Of a stretch of 64,000 nucleotides of DNA, positions 34,619 through 43,582 are shown one piece after another (the first letter of the stretch is position 1; each line of letters begins with the position of its first letter). The position numbers were made by a program, and so were the translations under genes. The notes below the pieces were generated by a model. The model searched no databases. It saw nothing but the letters and a program-made list of their open reading frames with translations, and had not been told where the DNA came from. The DNA lies in NCBI GenBank assembly GCA_017418975.1, contig JAFOMG010000006.1, positions 186,001 through 250,000 on the forward strand, written 5' to 3'. Source of the DNA: Sphingomonas sp. Its GTDB lineage: Bacteria > Pseudomonadota > Alphaproteobacteria > Sphingomonadales > Sphingomonadaceae.

Positions 34619-35895
34619 GCCAGCGCCGCCCGGGGCGCCTTCTCCGCCCGCGCCGCCAGGATCGCCACCGCCGCGACCAGCCCGAAGGCGCCCGCCACCA
34701 GGAAGGCCGGCGTATAGGTCCCCGTCCAGGCGCGCACCGCGCCCGCGCCGAACGCCGCGGTCGCCGCCCCGATCTGGTGCCCCACCATCACCCAGCCGAA
34801 CACGATCGGCGCATCGCGCTCGCCGAAATGGACATTGGCGAGCTTCACCGTGGGCGGCACGGTGGCGATCCAGTCGAGCCCGTAGAAAATCGCGAACAGG
34901 AGCAGGCTGGAGGCGCTGAAGTCGAGGAACGGCAACGCCAGCAGCGAAAGCCCGCGCAGCCCGTAATAGACGAACAGCAGCTTGCGCGGATCATAGCGAT
35001 CGGTCAGCCAGCCCGATGCCGTGGTGCCGATCAGGTCGAACAGCCCCATCAGGCTCAGCAGCCCCGCCGCCTGCACCGGCGCGATGCCGTGATCGCCGCA
35101 AAAGGCGATCAGATGGGTGCCGACCAGCCCGTTGGTGGTGAGACCGCAGACGAAGAAGGTCCCGAACAACAGCCAGAAGGTCATGCTCCTCGAAGCGCGG
35201 AACAGCGCGGTGAAAGCCAGTGCCGGCGTCGCCGCCTGCTTGAGCGGCGGCGGCGGCGTGCTTGCCTCGGTCTCGCCGAAGCGGCGCACGCCCAGCTGCT
35301 GCGGATGCTCGGGCACGAACAGCAGCACCAGCGGGATCACCGCGGCGCTGGCGATCGACACGGCCAGCGCCACCGGCCGCCACGCCCCGCCCTCGGCCAG
35401 CCAGGCGAGCATCGGCAGGAAGACGAGCGCGCCGGTCGCCGTGCTCGCGGTCAGCATGCCCATCACCAGCCCCTGGCGCGTCGCGAACCAGCGATTGACC
35501 ACCGCTGCGCCCAGCACCGAGGCGACCGCGCCGCTGCCCACGCCCGAGAACACGCCCCAGCTCAGCACATATTGCCAGGGCTCGGACATCCACAGGCTCG
35601 CAAAGGTCGCCGCGGACATCAGCGCCAGCCCGGCCAGCATCGTCCGCCGGATCCCCACCGACAGCATCAGCGCGGCGGCGAACGGGCCGACCAGCCCGTA
35701 GAGGAAGATGCCGATCGCCGCGGCGGCGGAGATGGTCGCGCGGTCCCAGCCGAAATGCTGCTCGAGCGGCAGCATCATCACGCCCGGCGCGGAACGCAGC
35801 CCGGCCGAGACCAGCAGCGCGACGAAGGTGATCGCCGCGACGATGCCGGCATAGCCGCGTGCGCCCACCGGCAGGCGGGAAAGCAGCGCGATCAT
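34615..35895 (-). CDS. MFS transporter (monocarboxylate/oxalate-formate-like)
   Basis: Inner-membrane protein of 426 aa with about 12 helices. The early segment [20 protein letters not shown] matches the monocarboxylate/oxalate:formate branch of the MFS. A central loop (residues about 200-230) contains [22 protein letters not shown] is the second-half cytoplasmic motif. The ATG at 35895 follows GGGAGG and overlaps the marR stop as ATGA, so the regulator and transporter form an operon. Substrate unknown; an efflux role is possible. Confidence 0.85.
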   Translation of the reverse strand: MIALLSRLPVGARGYAGIVAAITFVALLVSAGLRSAPGVMMLPLEQHFGWDRATISAAAAIGIFLYGLVGPFAAALMLSVGIRRTMLAGLALMSAATFASLWMSEPWQYVLSWGVFSGVGSGAVASVLGAAVVNRWFATRQGLVMGMLTASTATGALVFLPMLAWLAEGGAWRPVALAVSIASAAVIPLVLLFVPEHPQQLGVRRFGETEASTPPPPLKQAATPALAFTALFRASRSMTFWLLFGTFFVCGLTTNGLVGTHLIAFCGDHGIAPVQAAGLLSLMGLFDLIGTTASGWLTDRYDPRKLLFVYYGLRGLSLLALPFLDFSASSLLLFAIFYGLDWIATVPPTVKLANVHFGERDAPIVFGWVMVGHQIGAATAAFGAGAVRAWTGTYTPAFLVAGAFGLVAAVAILAARAEKAPRAALA

Positions 35896-36344
35896 GCCCG
35901 GCCTCCCGCCCGCTCGAGGCTTTGGGTGAAGCCTTCGATCCCGGCCTTGAGCTCCCGCCACAGCGCCGGGCCGGCCTCCGCCTCCACGCGCCGCTGCATC
36001 GCCGCCCAGTCGGGCTCGGCGGCGCGGAGCGCCTCCCTGCCCGCCGCGCTCAGCGACGCCCGCTTGCTGCGCCCGGCCCCGGCGGTCACGCCCACCCAGC
36101 CGCGCTTCTCGATCGGCGCAAGCGCGCGGTAGAGCGAGCTGCGGTCCATCTCGAGCTGCTCCGCCAGCCGGCTCAGCGCCAGCGGCTCGCCCCGCGCGAC
36201 ATGCCGCAGGATCGCGAATTGCGCCGTGGTCATCCCGTGCCCGGCCAGCGCCGAGTCATAGAGGCGGCCGGTAATGCGCGCGGCCTTGCGCAGCATCGTG
36301 CAGGCGCAGACGGAGGGGAGCGAATCATCATGCATATGCATCAT
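35892..36344 (-). CDS. MarR-family transcription regulator
   Basis: Up to 150 aa. The winged-helix core includes GMTTAQFAILRHVARGE near residue 37, SRLAEQLEMDRSSLYRALAP (recognition helix) and RSKRASLSAAGREAL in the wing. Several ATGs lie at the 5' end (36344, 36341, 36335, 36296), none with a clear ribosome site. The first three lie within a perfect inverted repeat, so the transcript may be leaderless or start downstream. It likely represses itself and the coupled MFS gene. Confidence 0.88.
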   Translation of the reverse strand: MMHMHDDSLPSVCACTMLRKAARITGRLYDSALAGHGMTTAQFAILRHVARGEPLALSRLAEQLEMDRSSLYRALAPIEKRGWVGVTAGAGRSKRASLSAAGREALRAAEPDWAAMQRRVEAEAGPALWRELKAGIEGFTQSLERAGGRA

Positions 36345-36367
36345 GCGTATACATGATGCATATGCAT
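36330..36367. promoter_or_regulatory. Perfect 16-bp inverted repeat at the marR start (candidate MarR operator)
   Basis: ATGCATATGCATCATG (36330-36345) is repeated exactly in inverted orientation at 36352-36367, with 6 bp (CGTATA) between. The region is far AT-richer than its surroundings and covers the marR start codons. Each arm also contains a smaller palindrome (ATGCAT). This is the expected form and place of an autoregulatory MarR site. Confidence 0.75.
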
Positions 36368-36686
36368 GGTCCAGCCTCAGTTCCCCGAAGGCGCATCCCG
36401 ATCGTGGGCATGGAGATCGGCGGGGGCTTCAGCGCCTTGCCGCCGGCGAAATCGTCGTTGCACACATAGATGGCCATTGCCGGATCGGGCAGCCCGACGC
36501 GCGGCGGCAGCACATCGCTCGCCGCCTGATTTTATCCATTCCCTACATGTGGCAATCCCGCATATGTTCTCTATATGTTCATGCCTGCCTTCACCCTGCT
36601 CCCATGCGCACTCGCGAGAAGGGTCAAGGGATTCAACATTTCGTGGCGGTTGCCAGCCCCCCTGCCCGGCCGCTATCCCGGGATTC
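36368..36686. other. Spacer between marR operator and GST gene
   Basis: About 320 bp without a convincing gene. On the minus strand, 36378-36513 is an open stretch with protein-like codon use (AIYVCNDDFAGGKALKPPP) that has no start signal and runs into the marR operator; it may be a gene remnant. The right part (36530-36660) is unusually AT-rich and contains an SOS-box-like sequence. Confidence 0.5.
36566..36580. promoter_or_regulatory. LexA (SOS) box-like sequence GTTC-N7-GTTC
   Basis: GTTCTCTATATGTTC fits the alphaproteobacterial LexA consensus GTTC-N7-GTTC exactly and has an AT-rich centre. It lies 107 bp upstream of the GST start and upstream, on the other strand, of the possible gene remnant at 36378-36513. 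Which gene it controls is not clear. Confidence 0.55.
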
Positions 36687-37349
36687 ATGAAGCTCTATAT
36701 CGGCAACAAGGCCTATTCCTCCTGGTCGCTGCGCGGCTGGCTCGCCTGCAGGCAATCGGGCCTTCCCTTCGAGGAAGTGGTCGTGCCGCTGTACGACGAG
36801 GCGTGGGAGAAGCGGCGCGAAGGCGACGAGTTCGCGCCTTCCTCGGGCAAGGTCCCGATCCTGTGGGACGGCGATGCCGTGGTGTGGGACAGCCTGGCGA
36901 TCATCGAATATCTCAACGACAAGACCGGCAATACCGGCTTCTGGCCCCAGGATCCGGCGGCGCGCGCCATGGCCCGCTCGATGGCGGCCGAGATGCATTC
37001 CAGCTTCGCCGCCCTGCGCCGCAAGCACAGCATGAACGTGCGCAAGGTCTATCCGCCCAAGGCGCCCGATGCCGATGTGCTGGAGGATATCGGCCGGATC
37101 ATGGAGCTCTGGGCCCAGGCCCGTGCCCGCTATGGCGGCGAGGGGCAGTTCCTGTTCGGCGCGTTCGGTGCGGTGGACATCATGTTCGCACCGGTGGTGA
37201 CGCGGCTCGTCACCTATTCGCTGCCCGTGGCACGCTTTGCGCCCGCCTATATGAACGCCGTGCTCCAGCATCCCTTCATGCAGGACTGGATCGCCGCGGC
37301 CCAGGAAGAGGATTGGGTGATCCAGCAGTTCGAGATGGATCCGGCCTAG
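36687..37349 (+). CDS. Glutathione S-transferase family protein
   Basis: 220 aa cytoplasmic protein. The thioredoxin-like N-terminal domain begins MKLYIGNKAYSSWSLRGWLA, with Ser residues in the catalytic position. The cis-Pro motif is GKVPILWDG near residue 54, followed by VWDSLAIIEYL, the Asp-Ser glutathione contact. An all-helical C-terminal domain contains FGAVDIMFAPVVTRL. Similar to the GstA-like stringent starvation/maleylacetoacetate isomerase branch. Substrate unknown. Possible SOS box upstream. Confidence 0.88.
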   Translation: MKLYIGNKAYSSWSLRGWLACRQSGLPFEEVVVPLYDEAWEKRREGDEFAPSSGKVPILWDGDAVVWDSLAIIEYLNDKTGNTGFWPQDPAARAMARSMAAEMHSSFAALRRKHSMNVRKVYPPKAPDADVLEDIGRIMELWAQARARYGGEGQFLFGAFGAVDIMFAPVVTRLVTYSLPVARFAPAYMNAVLQHPFMQDWIAAAQEEDWVIQQFEMDPA

Positions 37350-37372
37350 GGTCACGGCTCAATCCGCAAACC

Positions 37373-37403
37373 CCGTCATCTCCGCGCAGGCGGGGATCCA
37401 GGG
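37373..37403. repeat. CGTCATC-type repeat half element
   Basis: CCGTCATCTCCGCGCAGGCG is followed by GGGATCCAGGG. This is the left-end form seen in the composite elements at 45840 and 47476, but without a matching right end nearby. It lies between the GST and cupin genes, which converge here. Confidence 0.75.
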
Positions 37404-37482
37404 TCGCGCGGGACAAAGAGGCCACCAGGCGAGCCCTCCCCGGAGCGCGCGGGGCTTGATTGCGTGCAATCCGCCCTTGGCC

Positions 37483-37929
37483 CTAGAACCCGCTGCCGTC
37501 CTTCCGGCGGAACCCCTGCCCCGCCGGCAGATGCATGTCGATGTCCGGATAATGGCAGTCGCTCGCGGCGGGCCTGCCCACCGCGATATAGACGCAGGGG
37601 GTGTCGCCGCGGTTCTGGAGGACGTGCCCGTTGCCGTCGCCCTTGGGAAAGGCGGCGATGTCGCCCGGCCGCATCGGCGTCTCGCCGCTATCGTCGACCA
37701 GCATCGCCTCGCCCGCCAGCATCACCACGAACTCGTCCTCGCCGGCATGCCAGTGCCGCTGGGCGGACCAGGCCCCCGGCTCGAGCGTCACATGGCTGAA
37801 GCCGAAATCGGTGATCCCGCTCGCCGGGGCGAGCCGGCGATACCAGCGCCCCTGCACCGGCCCGGCAAATTCGGGCGGATAGCCGGTCGCGTTGGTCTGC
37901 GGGATTGTATCGAGATCGAGCTTGGGCAA
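37483..37929 (-). CDS. Cupin-domain protein
   Basis: About 148 aa. The single cupin barrel has motif 1 in RHWHAGEDEFVVMLAGEA (near residue 70) and motif 2 in PGDIAAFPKGDGNGHVLQN (near 100), with metal-binding His and Glu retained. The N-terminus PKLDLDTIPQTNATGYP followed by QGRWYRRLAP is typical of a small sugar- or acid-binding cupin family. Start choice is uncertain: TTG at 37929 behind GGAGGTGG fits best. This leaves only 14 bp to the divergent dapE start. Confidence 0.8.
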   Translation of the reverse strand: MPKLDLDTIPQTNATGYPPEFAGPVQGRWYRRLAPASGITDFGFSHVTLEPGAWSAQRHWHAGEDEFVVMLAGEAMLVDDSGETPMRPGDIAAFPKGDGNGHVLQNRGDTPCVYIAVGRPAASDCHYPDIDMHLPAGQGFRRKDGSGF

Positions 37930-37943
37930 TGCCACCTCCACCA

Positions 37944-39074
37944 ATGCCGGAGACCATCTTGCCCGATCCCGTAGAACTCACCAAGGCGCTGATCGCCGCC
38001 GAGAGCATCACCCCGGCGCGCGGCGCCGTGTTCGACGTGCTGGAAGCGGCGCTGCTGCCGCTCGGCTTCAGGGTCGAGCGCTTCGTCGAGGGCGAGGCGC
38101 CCGAGGGGCCGGTCGAGAACCTGCTCGCGGTGCGGGCCGGCGCCGGCCGCCATTTCGCCTTTGCCGGCCATCTCGACGTGGTGCCTCCCGGCCAGGGCTG
38201 GGCGAGCGACGCCTTCACGCCCGAGATCCGGGGCGAGCTTCTCTACGGTCGCGGCGCCGTCGACATGAAGGGCGCCATCGCCGCCTTCGTCGCCGCCGCG
38301 GCGCGTTCGCCCGAGGGGATGGTCAGCCTGATCATCACCGGCGACGAGGAAGGCCCCGCCACCTATGGCACGCCCCGCCTCATCGAGCGGATGGCCGAGC
38401 GCGGCCTGATGCCGGACATGTGCCTGGTTGGCGAGCCCACGTCCCAGCACCGCCTGGGCGACATGATCAAGATCGGCCGGCGCGGCTCGACGGTGATCGA
38501 CATCGCGATTCCCGGCAGGCAGGGCCATGTCGCCTATCCTCACCTGGCCGACAATCCGGTCCCCCGGCTCGTCCGCGCCCTGGCCGAGATCGACGCCATC
38601 GAGCTGGATCAGGGCAATGCCTGGTTCCAGCCTTCGAACATCGAGATCATCGACATGGCCGTGGGCAATCCGGCGACCAACGTGATCCCCGGCCATGCCG
38701 GGGCGCGGATCAGCATCCGCTTCAACGACCGCCAGCACGGCCCGGACCTGATCGCCCGGATCGAGGAGATCGTGCAGCGCCATGCCCCGGCGGGGATCGT
38801 CAGAGGCCGCGTCTATGGCGAGGCGTTCCTCACCGAGCCCGGCGCGCTTTCGGCGCTGGTCGCCGGGGCGATCCAGGCGCGGCTGGGGGTGGTGCCGGAG
38901 CTTTCGACCACCGGCGGCACGTCGGACGCGCGCTTCCTTTCGAAACTGTGCCCGGTGGTGGAGTTCGGCCTGCTCAACGCCACGATGCACAAGCTCGACG
39001 AGGCAGTGGCGCTGGCCGACCTGGCCGCGCTGACGGACGTCTATGAAGAGGTGCTGCGCCGGGTGATGCGATAA
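37944..39074 (+). CDS. dapE: Succinyl-diaminopimelate desuccinylase
   Basis: 376 aa zinc peptidase-family enzyme of the lysine/meso-diaminopimelate pathway. Metal and catalytic residues: AGHLDVVPPG near residue 66 (His, Asp), GRGAVDMKGAIAA near 98 (Asp), TGDEEGPATYGT near 132 (Glu-Glu), CLVGEPTS near 162 and the C-terminal LNATMHKLDE (His). The ATG at 37944 has no ribosome site; a TTG at 37959 preceded by CGGAG is an alternative. It is divergent from the cupin gene with almost no spacer. Confidence 0.93.
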   Translation: MPETILPDPVELTKALIAAESITPARGAVFDVLEAALLPLGFRVERFVEGEAPEGPVENLLAVRAGAGRHFAFAGHLDVVPPGQGWASDAFTPEIRGELLYGRGAVDMKGAIAAFVAAAARSPEGMVSLIITGDEEGPATYGTPRLIERMAERGLMPDMCLVGEPTSQHRLGDMIKIGRRGSTVIDIAIPGRQGHVAYPHLADNPVPRLVRALAEIDAIELDQGNAWFQPSNIEIIDMAVGNPATNVIPGHAGARISIRFNDRQHGPDLIARIEEIVQRHAPAGIVRGRVYGEAFLTEPGALSALVAGAIQARLGVVPELSTTGGTSDARFLSKLCPVVEFGLLNATMHKLDEAVALADLAALTDVYEEVLRRVMR

Positions 39075-39109
39075 GTTCTCCCCGAGCAAGCTGGGGGAGG
39101 AACCAGCGC

Positions 39110-40786
39110 TTACCCCGCAACCCGCTGCGGCGCGATGCCCCGCGCCCATTCGAGGAAGGCGCTCTCCTCCATCGGAGTCGCCACGGCATAGCCCTGGAGC
39201 ACGTCGCAGCCGATGACGCGCAGCACGGTGGCCTGGTCCTCGCTTTCGATCCCCTCGGCCACGGCTTCGCAGCCCAGGCCGTGGATCAGCCCGATCACCG
39301 CCTGGGCGATGATACGTGCCTCGGCACTCTCGGCGACCTGCTCGATCAGGCTGCGGTCGAGCTTGATGCGGTCGATCGGCAGCTTGCGGAGCCGGGCGAT
39401 GTTCGAATAGCCGGTGCCGAAATCGTCGATGGCGATGGTGGCCCCGTCAGCCCGCAGCGTGGCGATCGCGTCGAGCACTTCGCCCGAGCAATGCATCGCC
39501 AGCGTCTCGGTGATCTCGAGCTCGAGCAGGCTGGCCGGAGCCCTGGCCGCCAGCATCGCCTCGCGCAGCTTGCGGAAGAAGCTGGCATGGTCGAGCTGGC
39601 GCGGGCTGATATTGACCGCGAGCCGCTGCTGGATGCCCAGCCGCCCCCAGCGCGAGATCGTCTCGGCGACGCTTTCCACCACCCATTCGCCGATCTCGAC
39701 GATCAGGCCGGTCTCCTCGGCGCGCTGGATGAAGGTGCCCGGCATCTTGAGCCCGTCCGGATGGCGCCAGCGCAGCAGCGCCTCGGCGGCGACGATGCGG
39801 CCGTCGGCGGCGGAGACCTGGGGCTGGTAGACGAGCGTGAACTGGTCCTTGTCGACCGCTTCGCGCAGATCGCTCTCCAACCGGGCGCGTTCGGCGATCT
39901 CGGCGGCGAGGATCTCGGTGAAATGCTCGGCGCGGCCGCGACCCATCGCCTTGGCATGGTACATGGCGGCATCGGCGGCGCGCATCAGGTCGTGCAGCGT
40001 GGTGCCGTGCTCGGGGCGCAGCGCGATGCCGATGGAAGCGCCGATCGACACTTCCTGGTCGGCCAGGTCGAACGGCTCGGAAAGAGCGTAGAGGATGCCG
40101 CGCCCGATCCGCTCGGCGTCGCGCACATGGCGCAGCGCCGGGAAGAACATGGTGAACTCGTCGCCGGCCAGGCGGCCGATCAGCGGCGGGCGGGCATCGG
40201 CCTCGGCAGCGAAGCGGTCCGCGACGGCGCGCAGGCGATTGGCCACCATGCCGAGCAGCGCATCGCCGGTGGCATGGCCCAGCGTGTCGTTGACGTGCTT
40301 GAAACGGTCGAGATCGATGAAATAGAGTACCGCGATGTTGCCCGGCGCCAGGTCCGCGAGCATGCGCTCGGCGGTGCGGCGGAAATTGGTGCGGTTGGGC
40401 AGCGACGTCACCGGATCGAACATCGCCAGCCGCTGGACGCTCTCGAGATTGGCGTGGAGCTGGCGGAACAGCCCGTCCATCGCCCGCGCCAGCGTCGGCA
40501 CCGATTCATGCACCTGGGGCGGGATGCCGCTCTGCAGGTCGCCATTGGCGGCGCCCTGGAGGCGGGCGATCGCGGCGTCGATGGCCTCGGCGGTGGAAGC
40601 GATGCTGCGCTCGGCCGACGCCCAGCACATCACGCCGCAGACGATCGCCGCGATCAGCGCGCGCCCCGCCGTCTCGACGGTGATCATGCCGGGAGTGGAG
40701 GCCGCGGCCAGCGCCAGGATGAACGCCACGGCACCGGCGCACATCGCAAAGGCTATCGCGCGGCTCTTGAGCGAAAATCCTTCCAC
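39110..40786 (-). CDS. Membrane GGDEF-EAL cyclic-di-GMP protein
   Basis: 558 aa. Two N-terminal hydrophobic segments (AFAMCAGAVAFILALAAA and a second near residue 45) anchor it. GGDEF domain at about 115-290 has the active-site motif as AGDEF (GRLAGDEFTMF), first Gly replaced by Ala and no upstream RxxD inhibitory site. The EAL domain at about 300-555 keeps EALLRWRHPDG, VNISPRQL, LEITETLAM, AIDDFGTGYS, RIKLDRSLI and AEGIES, so phosphodiesterase activity is likely. The GTG at 40786 behind GGGGGAAGAG is preferred; an ATG at 40855 would add 23 residues. Confidence 0.92.
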   Translation of the reverse strand: MEGFSLKSRAIAFAMCAGAVAFILALAAASTPGMITVETAGRALIAAIVCGVMCWASAERSIASTAEAIDAAIARLQGAANGDLQSGIPPQVHESVPTLARAMDGLFRQLHANLESVQRLAMFDPVTSLPNRTNFRRTAERMLADLAPGNIAVLYFIDLDRFKHVNDTLGHATGDALLGMVANRLRAVADRFAAEADARPPLIGRLAGDEFTMFFPALRHVRDAERIGRGILYALSEPFDLADQEVSIGASIGIALRPEHGTTLHDLMRAADAAMYHAKAMGRGRAEHFTEILAAEIAERARLESDLREAVDKDQFTLVYQPQVSAADGRIVAAEALLRWRHPDGLKMPGTFIQRAEETGLIVEIGEWVVESVAETISRWGRLGIQQRLAVNISPRQLDHASFFRKLREAMLAARAPASLLELEITETLAMHCSGEVLDAIATLRADGATIAIDDFGTGYSNIARLRKLPIDRIKLDRSLIEQVAESAEARIIAQAVIGLIHGLGCEAVAEGIESEDQATVLRVIGCDVLQGYAVATPMEESAFLEWARGIAPQRVAG

Positions 40787-40867
40787 TGCGCTCGCTCTTC
40801 CCCCCAGCAACCCGTCGCCGGACCGGCAGATGCCGGCCTCGATCCCCGGACACATCGCAGAGAGAAG

Positions 40868-41434
40868 TTAAGATTTTTCCCGGGGACGCCGGAGCACGAT
40901 GTAGAGCGCACCGGCCCCGCCGTGGCGGGAATGCGCGGTCCTTACGGCAGCGATACGATCGGAATGGCGCGACGCGGCGAGCCAGTCGCCCACCGCCGCG
41001 CGGATCGCGCCGCGGGCATGCGGGCGCTCGGATTCCGGCCGCGGCGGCTTGCCGGTGACGAGCAGCAGCACCCGGTCGCTCCGCCCGATCGCCGCCTCCA
41101 GCCCGAAATCGAGCCGGTCATAGGCCGAGGCGAGGCTGTGGCCGTGCAGGTCGACGGTCGAATCCGGCGCGACCAGCCCGCGCGACAGGCGCCGGTCCCA
41201 GGAGGCGTCGAGCGTGTTGGCGGCCTGCCCGCGCGGCGGCGCGGGCGGCGGTGCCGCCACCGCGCGTAGCGGCGGCACCCGCCCCGTGCGCTTGGCCGGC
41301 AGGGGCTGGGCCGCGGCCGGTACGGGCTCCTCCTCGACGGTCACGGCCGCCCGCGCGGCACGCTTCTCGAGCGGCGTCACGCTGGCGATCACGCGTTTCC
41401 ACAGCGCCGCTTCCTCGGGCGCGAGGCGCCTCAC
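40868..41434 (-). CDS. Smr/MutS2-C-terminal domain protein
   Basis: 188 aa. After a Pro/Ala-rich N-terminal half, the Smr domain begins at STVDLHGHSLASAYDRL near residue 95. It carries the hallmark DLHGH and a later LLLVTGKPPR and HGGAGALYIVLRRP (TGxG/GGxG-like ending). Smr domains act as DNA or RNA endonucleases or binders in other organisms. A GTG start at 41434 overlaps the mltA stop (GTGA), so it is co-transcribed with mltA. The biological role is unknown. Confidence 0.88.
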   Translation of the reverse strand: MRRLAPEEAALWKRVIASVTPLEKRAARAAVTVEEEPVPAAAQPLPAKRTGRVPPLRAVAAPPPAPPRGQAANTLDASWDRRLSRGLVAPDSTVDLHGHSLASAYDRLDFGLEAAIGRSDRVLLLVTGKPPRPESERPHARGAIRAAVGDWLAASRHSDRIAAVRTAHSRHGGAGALYIVLRRPREKS

Positions 41435-42753
41435 CGCTGGCGTTGCGGGGCCGGCACCGTGGCGATCGGCCCGCCGCCCAGCCGGCTGAGCGTGCCCGCC
41501 GGCAGCAGCAGCCAGGCGGTGCCGCGCGCGTTCATGCCGCCCGCGATCGCGCGCGCATCGTCGCCCGCGCCCCAGAAGGTATCGACCCGGTTGGGGCCCT
41601 TGATCGCCCCGCCGGTATCCTGCGCGATCCACAGGCCGTTCGCCTCGGCGCGGTCCATCGAGAGGAACACCGGCGCGCCGAGCGGGATGAACTTGGGATC
41701 CACCGCGGCGCTCACTTGCCCCGTCACGGGCAGCCCGAGCGAGCCGTTCGGCCCGGCGCCCTTCAATTCCTGGAAGAACACATAGCTCTTGTTCTCCCAC
41801 ATGATGTCCCGCCCCTCTTCGGGGTGGTCGCGCAGATAGGCGATGATGCCCTGCATCGAGGCGCCGCCGGGCTTGAGCAGCCCGCGGTCACGCATCAGCG
41901 CGCCGATGCCGACATATTCGCGGCCGTTCTGGCCGGCGAAGCCGATCCGCATCAGCTGGCCGTCCGGCCCGCGCAGCCGCCCGGACCCCTGGATCTGGAG
42001 GAAGAACAGCTCGATCGGATCGGCCGCCCAGGCGATCTCCAGCCCGCGCCCGTCCAGCGCGCCCTGGTCGATCTCCCGGCGGTCATAATAGGGGATGAAG
42101 GCCTTGCCGGCGACGCGGCCGCGGATTCGCCTGCCCTTCATCTCGGCGGAGAACTGGCCGAGATCGACGTCGATGATGTCGTCGGGCTTGGCGTAGACCG
42201 GCACCTCATAGCCCGGGCGGCGATGGCGCGATCCGGCGATCTCGGGCTCGTAATAGCCGGTCGCCTGCGCCTTGCCGTCGGCGACCTGCACCGTCTCGAA
42301 CCAGCGCGCGAAGAAGCCGCGCGCATCGCGCGCGTCCCAGCTTTTCGCCGCATCGCACGAAGGCTGCCAGTCCCGCCCCTGGGTGAGCCCGCTCGCATCG
42401 GCGCGGCGCACCAGCGAGGGGCAGCTGAGCCGATAGGCAACGAGCGCGCGCGCCGCCCCGGCGTCGCTCACCGGCAGCGAATCGAAGGCGGGGCCGGCGA
42501 GGAGCCCGGCCGAGGCGGCCACCAGCGTGCCGGCCGGCGCGGCCGGCGCCGGAACGGCGGCGAGCGGCGTCGCGGGAACGGGCTGGCGCGCGGCGGGATT
42601 GCCGTGCGGTTCGGAAACGCGGCCGGTTTCCCGCGGGCGCTCCCGCGGCGCCTCGCGCGGCGGCGTGTAGCCCGGCTCCACCGAATGCGGCACCACGCCG
42701 CCCGAGCAAGCGCCCAGCAGCGCCGCGAGCGCGACTCCCCCCCAGATCCGCAT
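41431..42753 (-). CDS. mltA: Membrane-bound lytic murein transglycosylase A
   Basis: 440 aa outer-membrane lipoprotein that cleaves peptidoglycan glycan strands. Lipobox LLGAC lies at residues 12-16. A Pro/Arg-rich linker reaches to about 90. The MltA barrel includes TGYYEPEIAGS near 170, and the 3D domain has IAQDTGGAIKGPNRVDTFWG near 385, including the catalytic Asp region and GDDARAIAGG. The ATG at 42753 is 9 bp after the Tim44-like gene. This Tim44-mltA-smr order is conserved in alphaproteobacteria (family knowledge). Confidence 0.94.
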   Translation of the reverse strand: MRIWGGVALAALLGACSGGVVPHSVEPGYTPPREAPRERPRETGRVSEPHGNPAARQPVPATPLAAVPAPAAPAGTLVAASAGLLAGPAFDSLPVSDAGAARALVAYRLSCPSLVRRADASGLTQGRDWQPSCDAAKSWDARDARGFFARWFETVQVADGKAQATGYYEPEIAGSRHRRPGYEVPVYAKPDDIIDVDLGQFSAEMKGRRIRGRVAGKAFIPYYDRREIDQGALDGRGLEIAWAADPIELFFLQIQGSGRLRGPDGQLMRIGFAGQNGREYVGIGALMRDRGLLKPGGASMQGIIAYLRDHPEEGRDIMWENKSYVFFQELKGAGPNGSLGLPVTGQVSAAVDPKFIPLGAPVFLSMDRAEANGLWIAQDTGGAIKGPNRVDTFWGAGDDARAIAGGMNARGTAWLLLPAGTLSRLGGGPIATVPAPQRQR

Positions 42754-42762
42754 AATGGCCCC

Positions 42763-43407
42763 TCAGGCTTCGTCGGTCTCGACGAGCTTCCAGTTGGGAT
42801 CGTCGCTGCGGAGGCTCCGCGCGAAGGTCCAGATGTCGTGCGTCTCCACCGCATCGCTCAGCGAGCCGGCGACCACATTGCCATCGGCATCGCGCGTCAC
42901 CGCCGCGATATCGGCGTCGAAGCGCACGGTGATGCGAGCGGCCTTGCCCTCCACCACCACGTCGGAGATCAGCGCGCGCTCGATCGCGACCAGGCGATTC
43001 TCCAGCACATGGCCGGCCGCCTTGCGATCGGCGATCGCCTGGGCGAAGCCGGCGCGGACATCGTCCTCCACCAGCCAGGCCAGCATATCCTCATCGCCCT
43101 TCCAGAAGGCCTCGAGGATCATCTTGTAGGCACTTTTCGCGCCGTCGAGGAACTGGGCGACGTCGAAGCTCGGATCGGCGGCGATCACGGCCTTGAGGCC
43201 CGCTTCCGCGCCGGTGCCGATCACCCGGGCGCCGATCTCGCGCACCTCGGGAGTCTGGTCGATGGTGCGGGCCGCGGGCGGCACGGCCACGCGCTCCTCG
43301 CTCGGCTTCGGCAACGCCTGCTCATGGCCGGTGCGCTTGCCGAGCACGGCATAGAGTCGGAGCGCCAGGAAACCGGCCACCATTGCGAACAGGATTATCG
43401 TGTACAC
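42763..43407 (-). CDS. Tim44-like domain protein
   Basis: 214 aa. One N-terminal membrane helix (IILFAMVAGFLALRLYAVLG) is followed by a linker and a Tim44/TimA-like C-terminal domain (about 70-210), with FDVAQFLDGAKSAYKMILEA and HDIWTFARSLRSDDPNWKLV. Bacterial relatives are inner-membrane proteins related to the mitochondrial import motor subunit Tim44. A GTG start at 43407 follows GGAGG at ideal spacing. It is divergent from secB, another protein-export gene, with 175 bp between. Confidence 0.92.
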   Translation of the reverse strand: MYTIILFAMVAGFLALRLYAVLGKRTGHEQALPKPSEERVAVPPAARTIDQTPEVREIGARVIGTGAEAGLKAVIAADPSFDVAQFLDGAKSAYKMILEAFWKGDEDMLAWLVEDDVRAGFAQAIADRKAAGHVLENRLVAIERALISDVVVEGKAARITVRFDADIAAVTRDADGNVVAGSLSDAVETHDIWTFARSLRSDDPNWKLVETDEA

Positions 43408-43582
43408 TACGCCTCCAAACGCTTCGCCGCTAACATAGGCTCAAGCGCCGCCGGTTTCAAATCTCCGGTTCCGCGCGTCGAATCCGGGGGCAATTGAAAC
43501 GCGTGCGCCCGCCTGCTAGGCGCGCAACCGATCCAACGCGCAAACAGCGTCAAACTATCCGGAAATAAAGAGGTACATCGAA

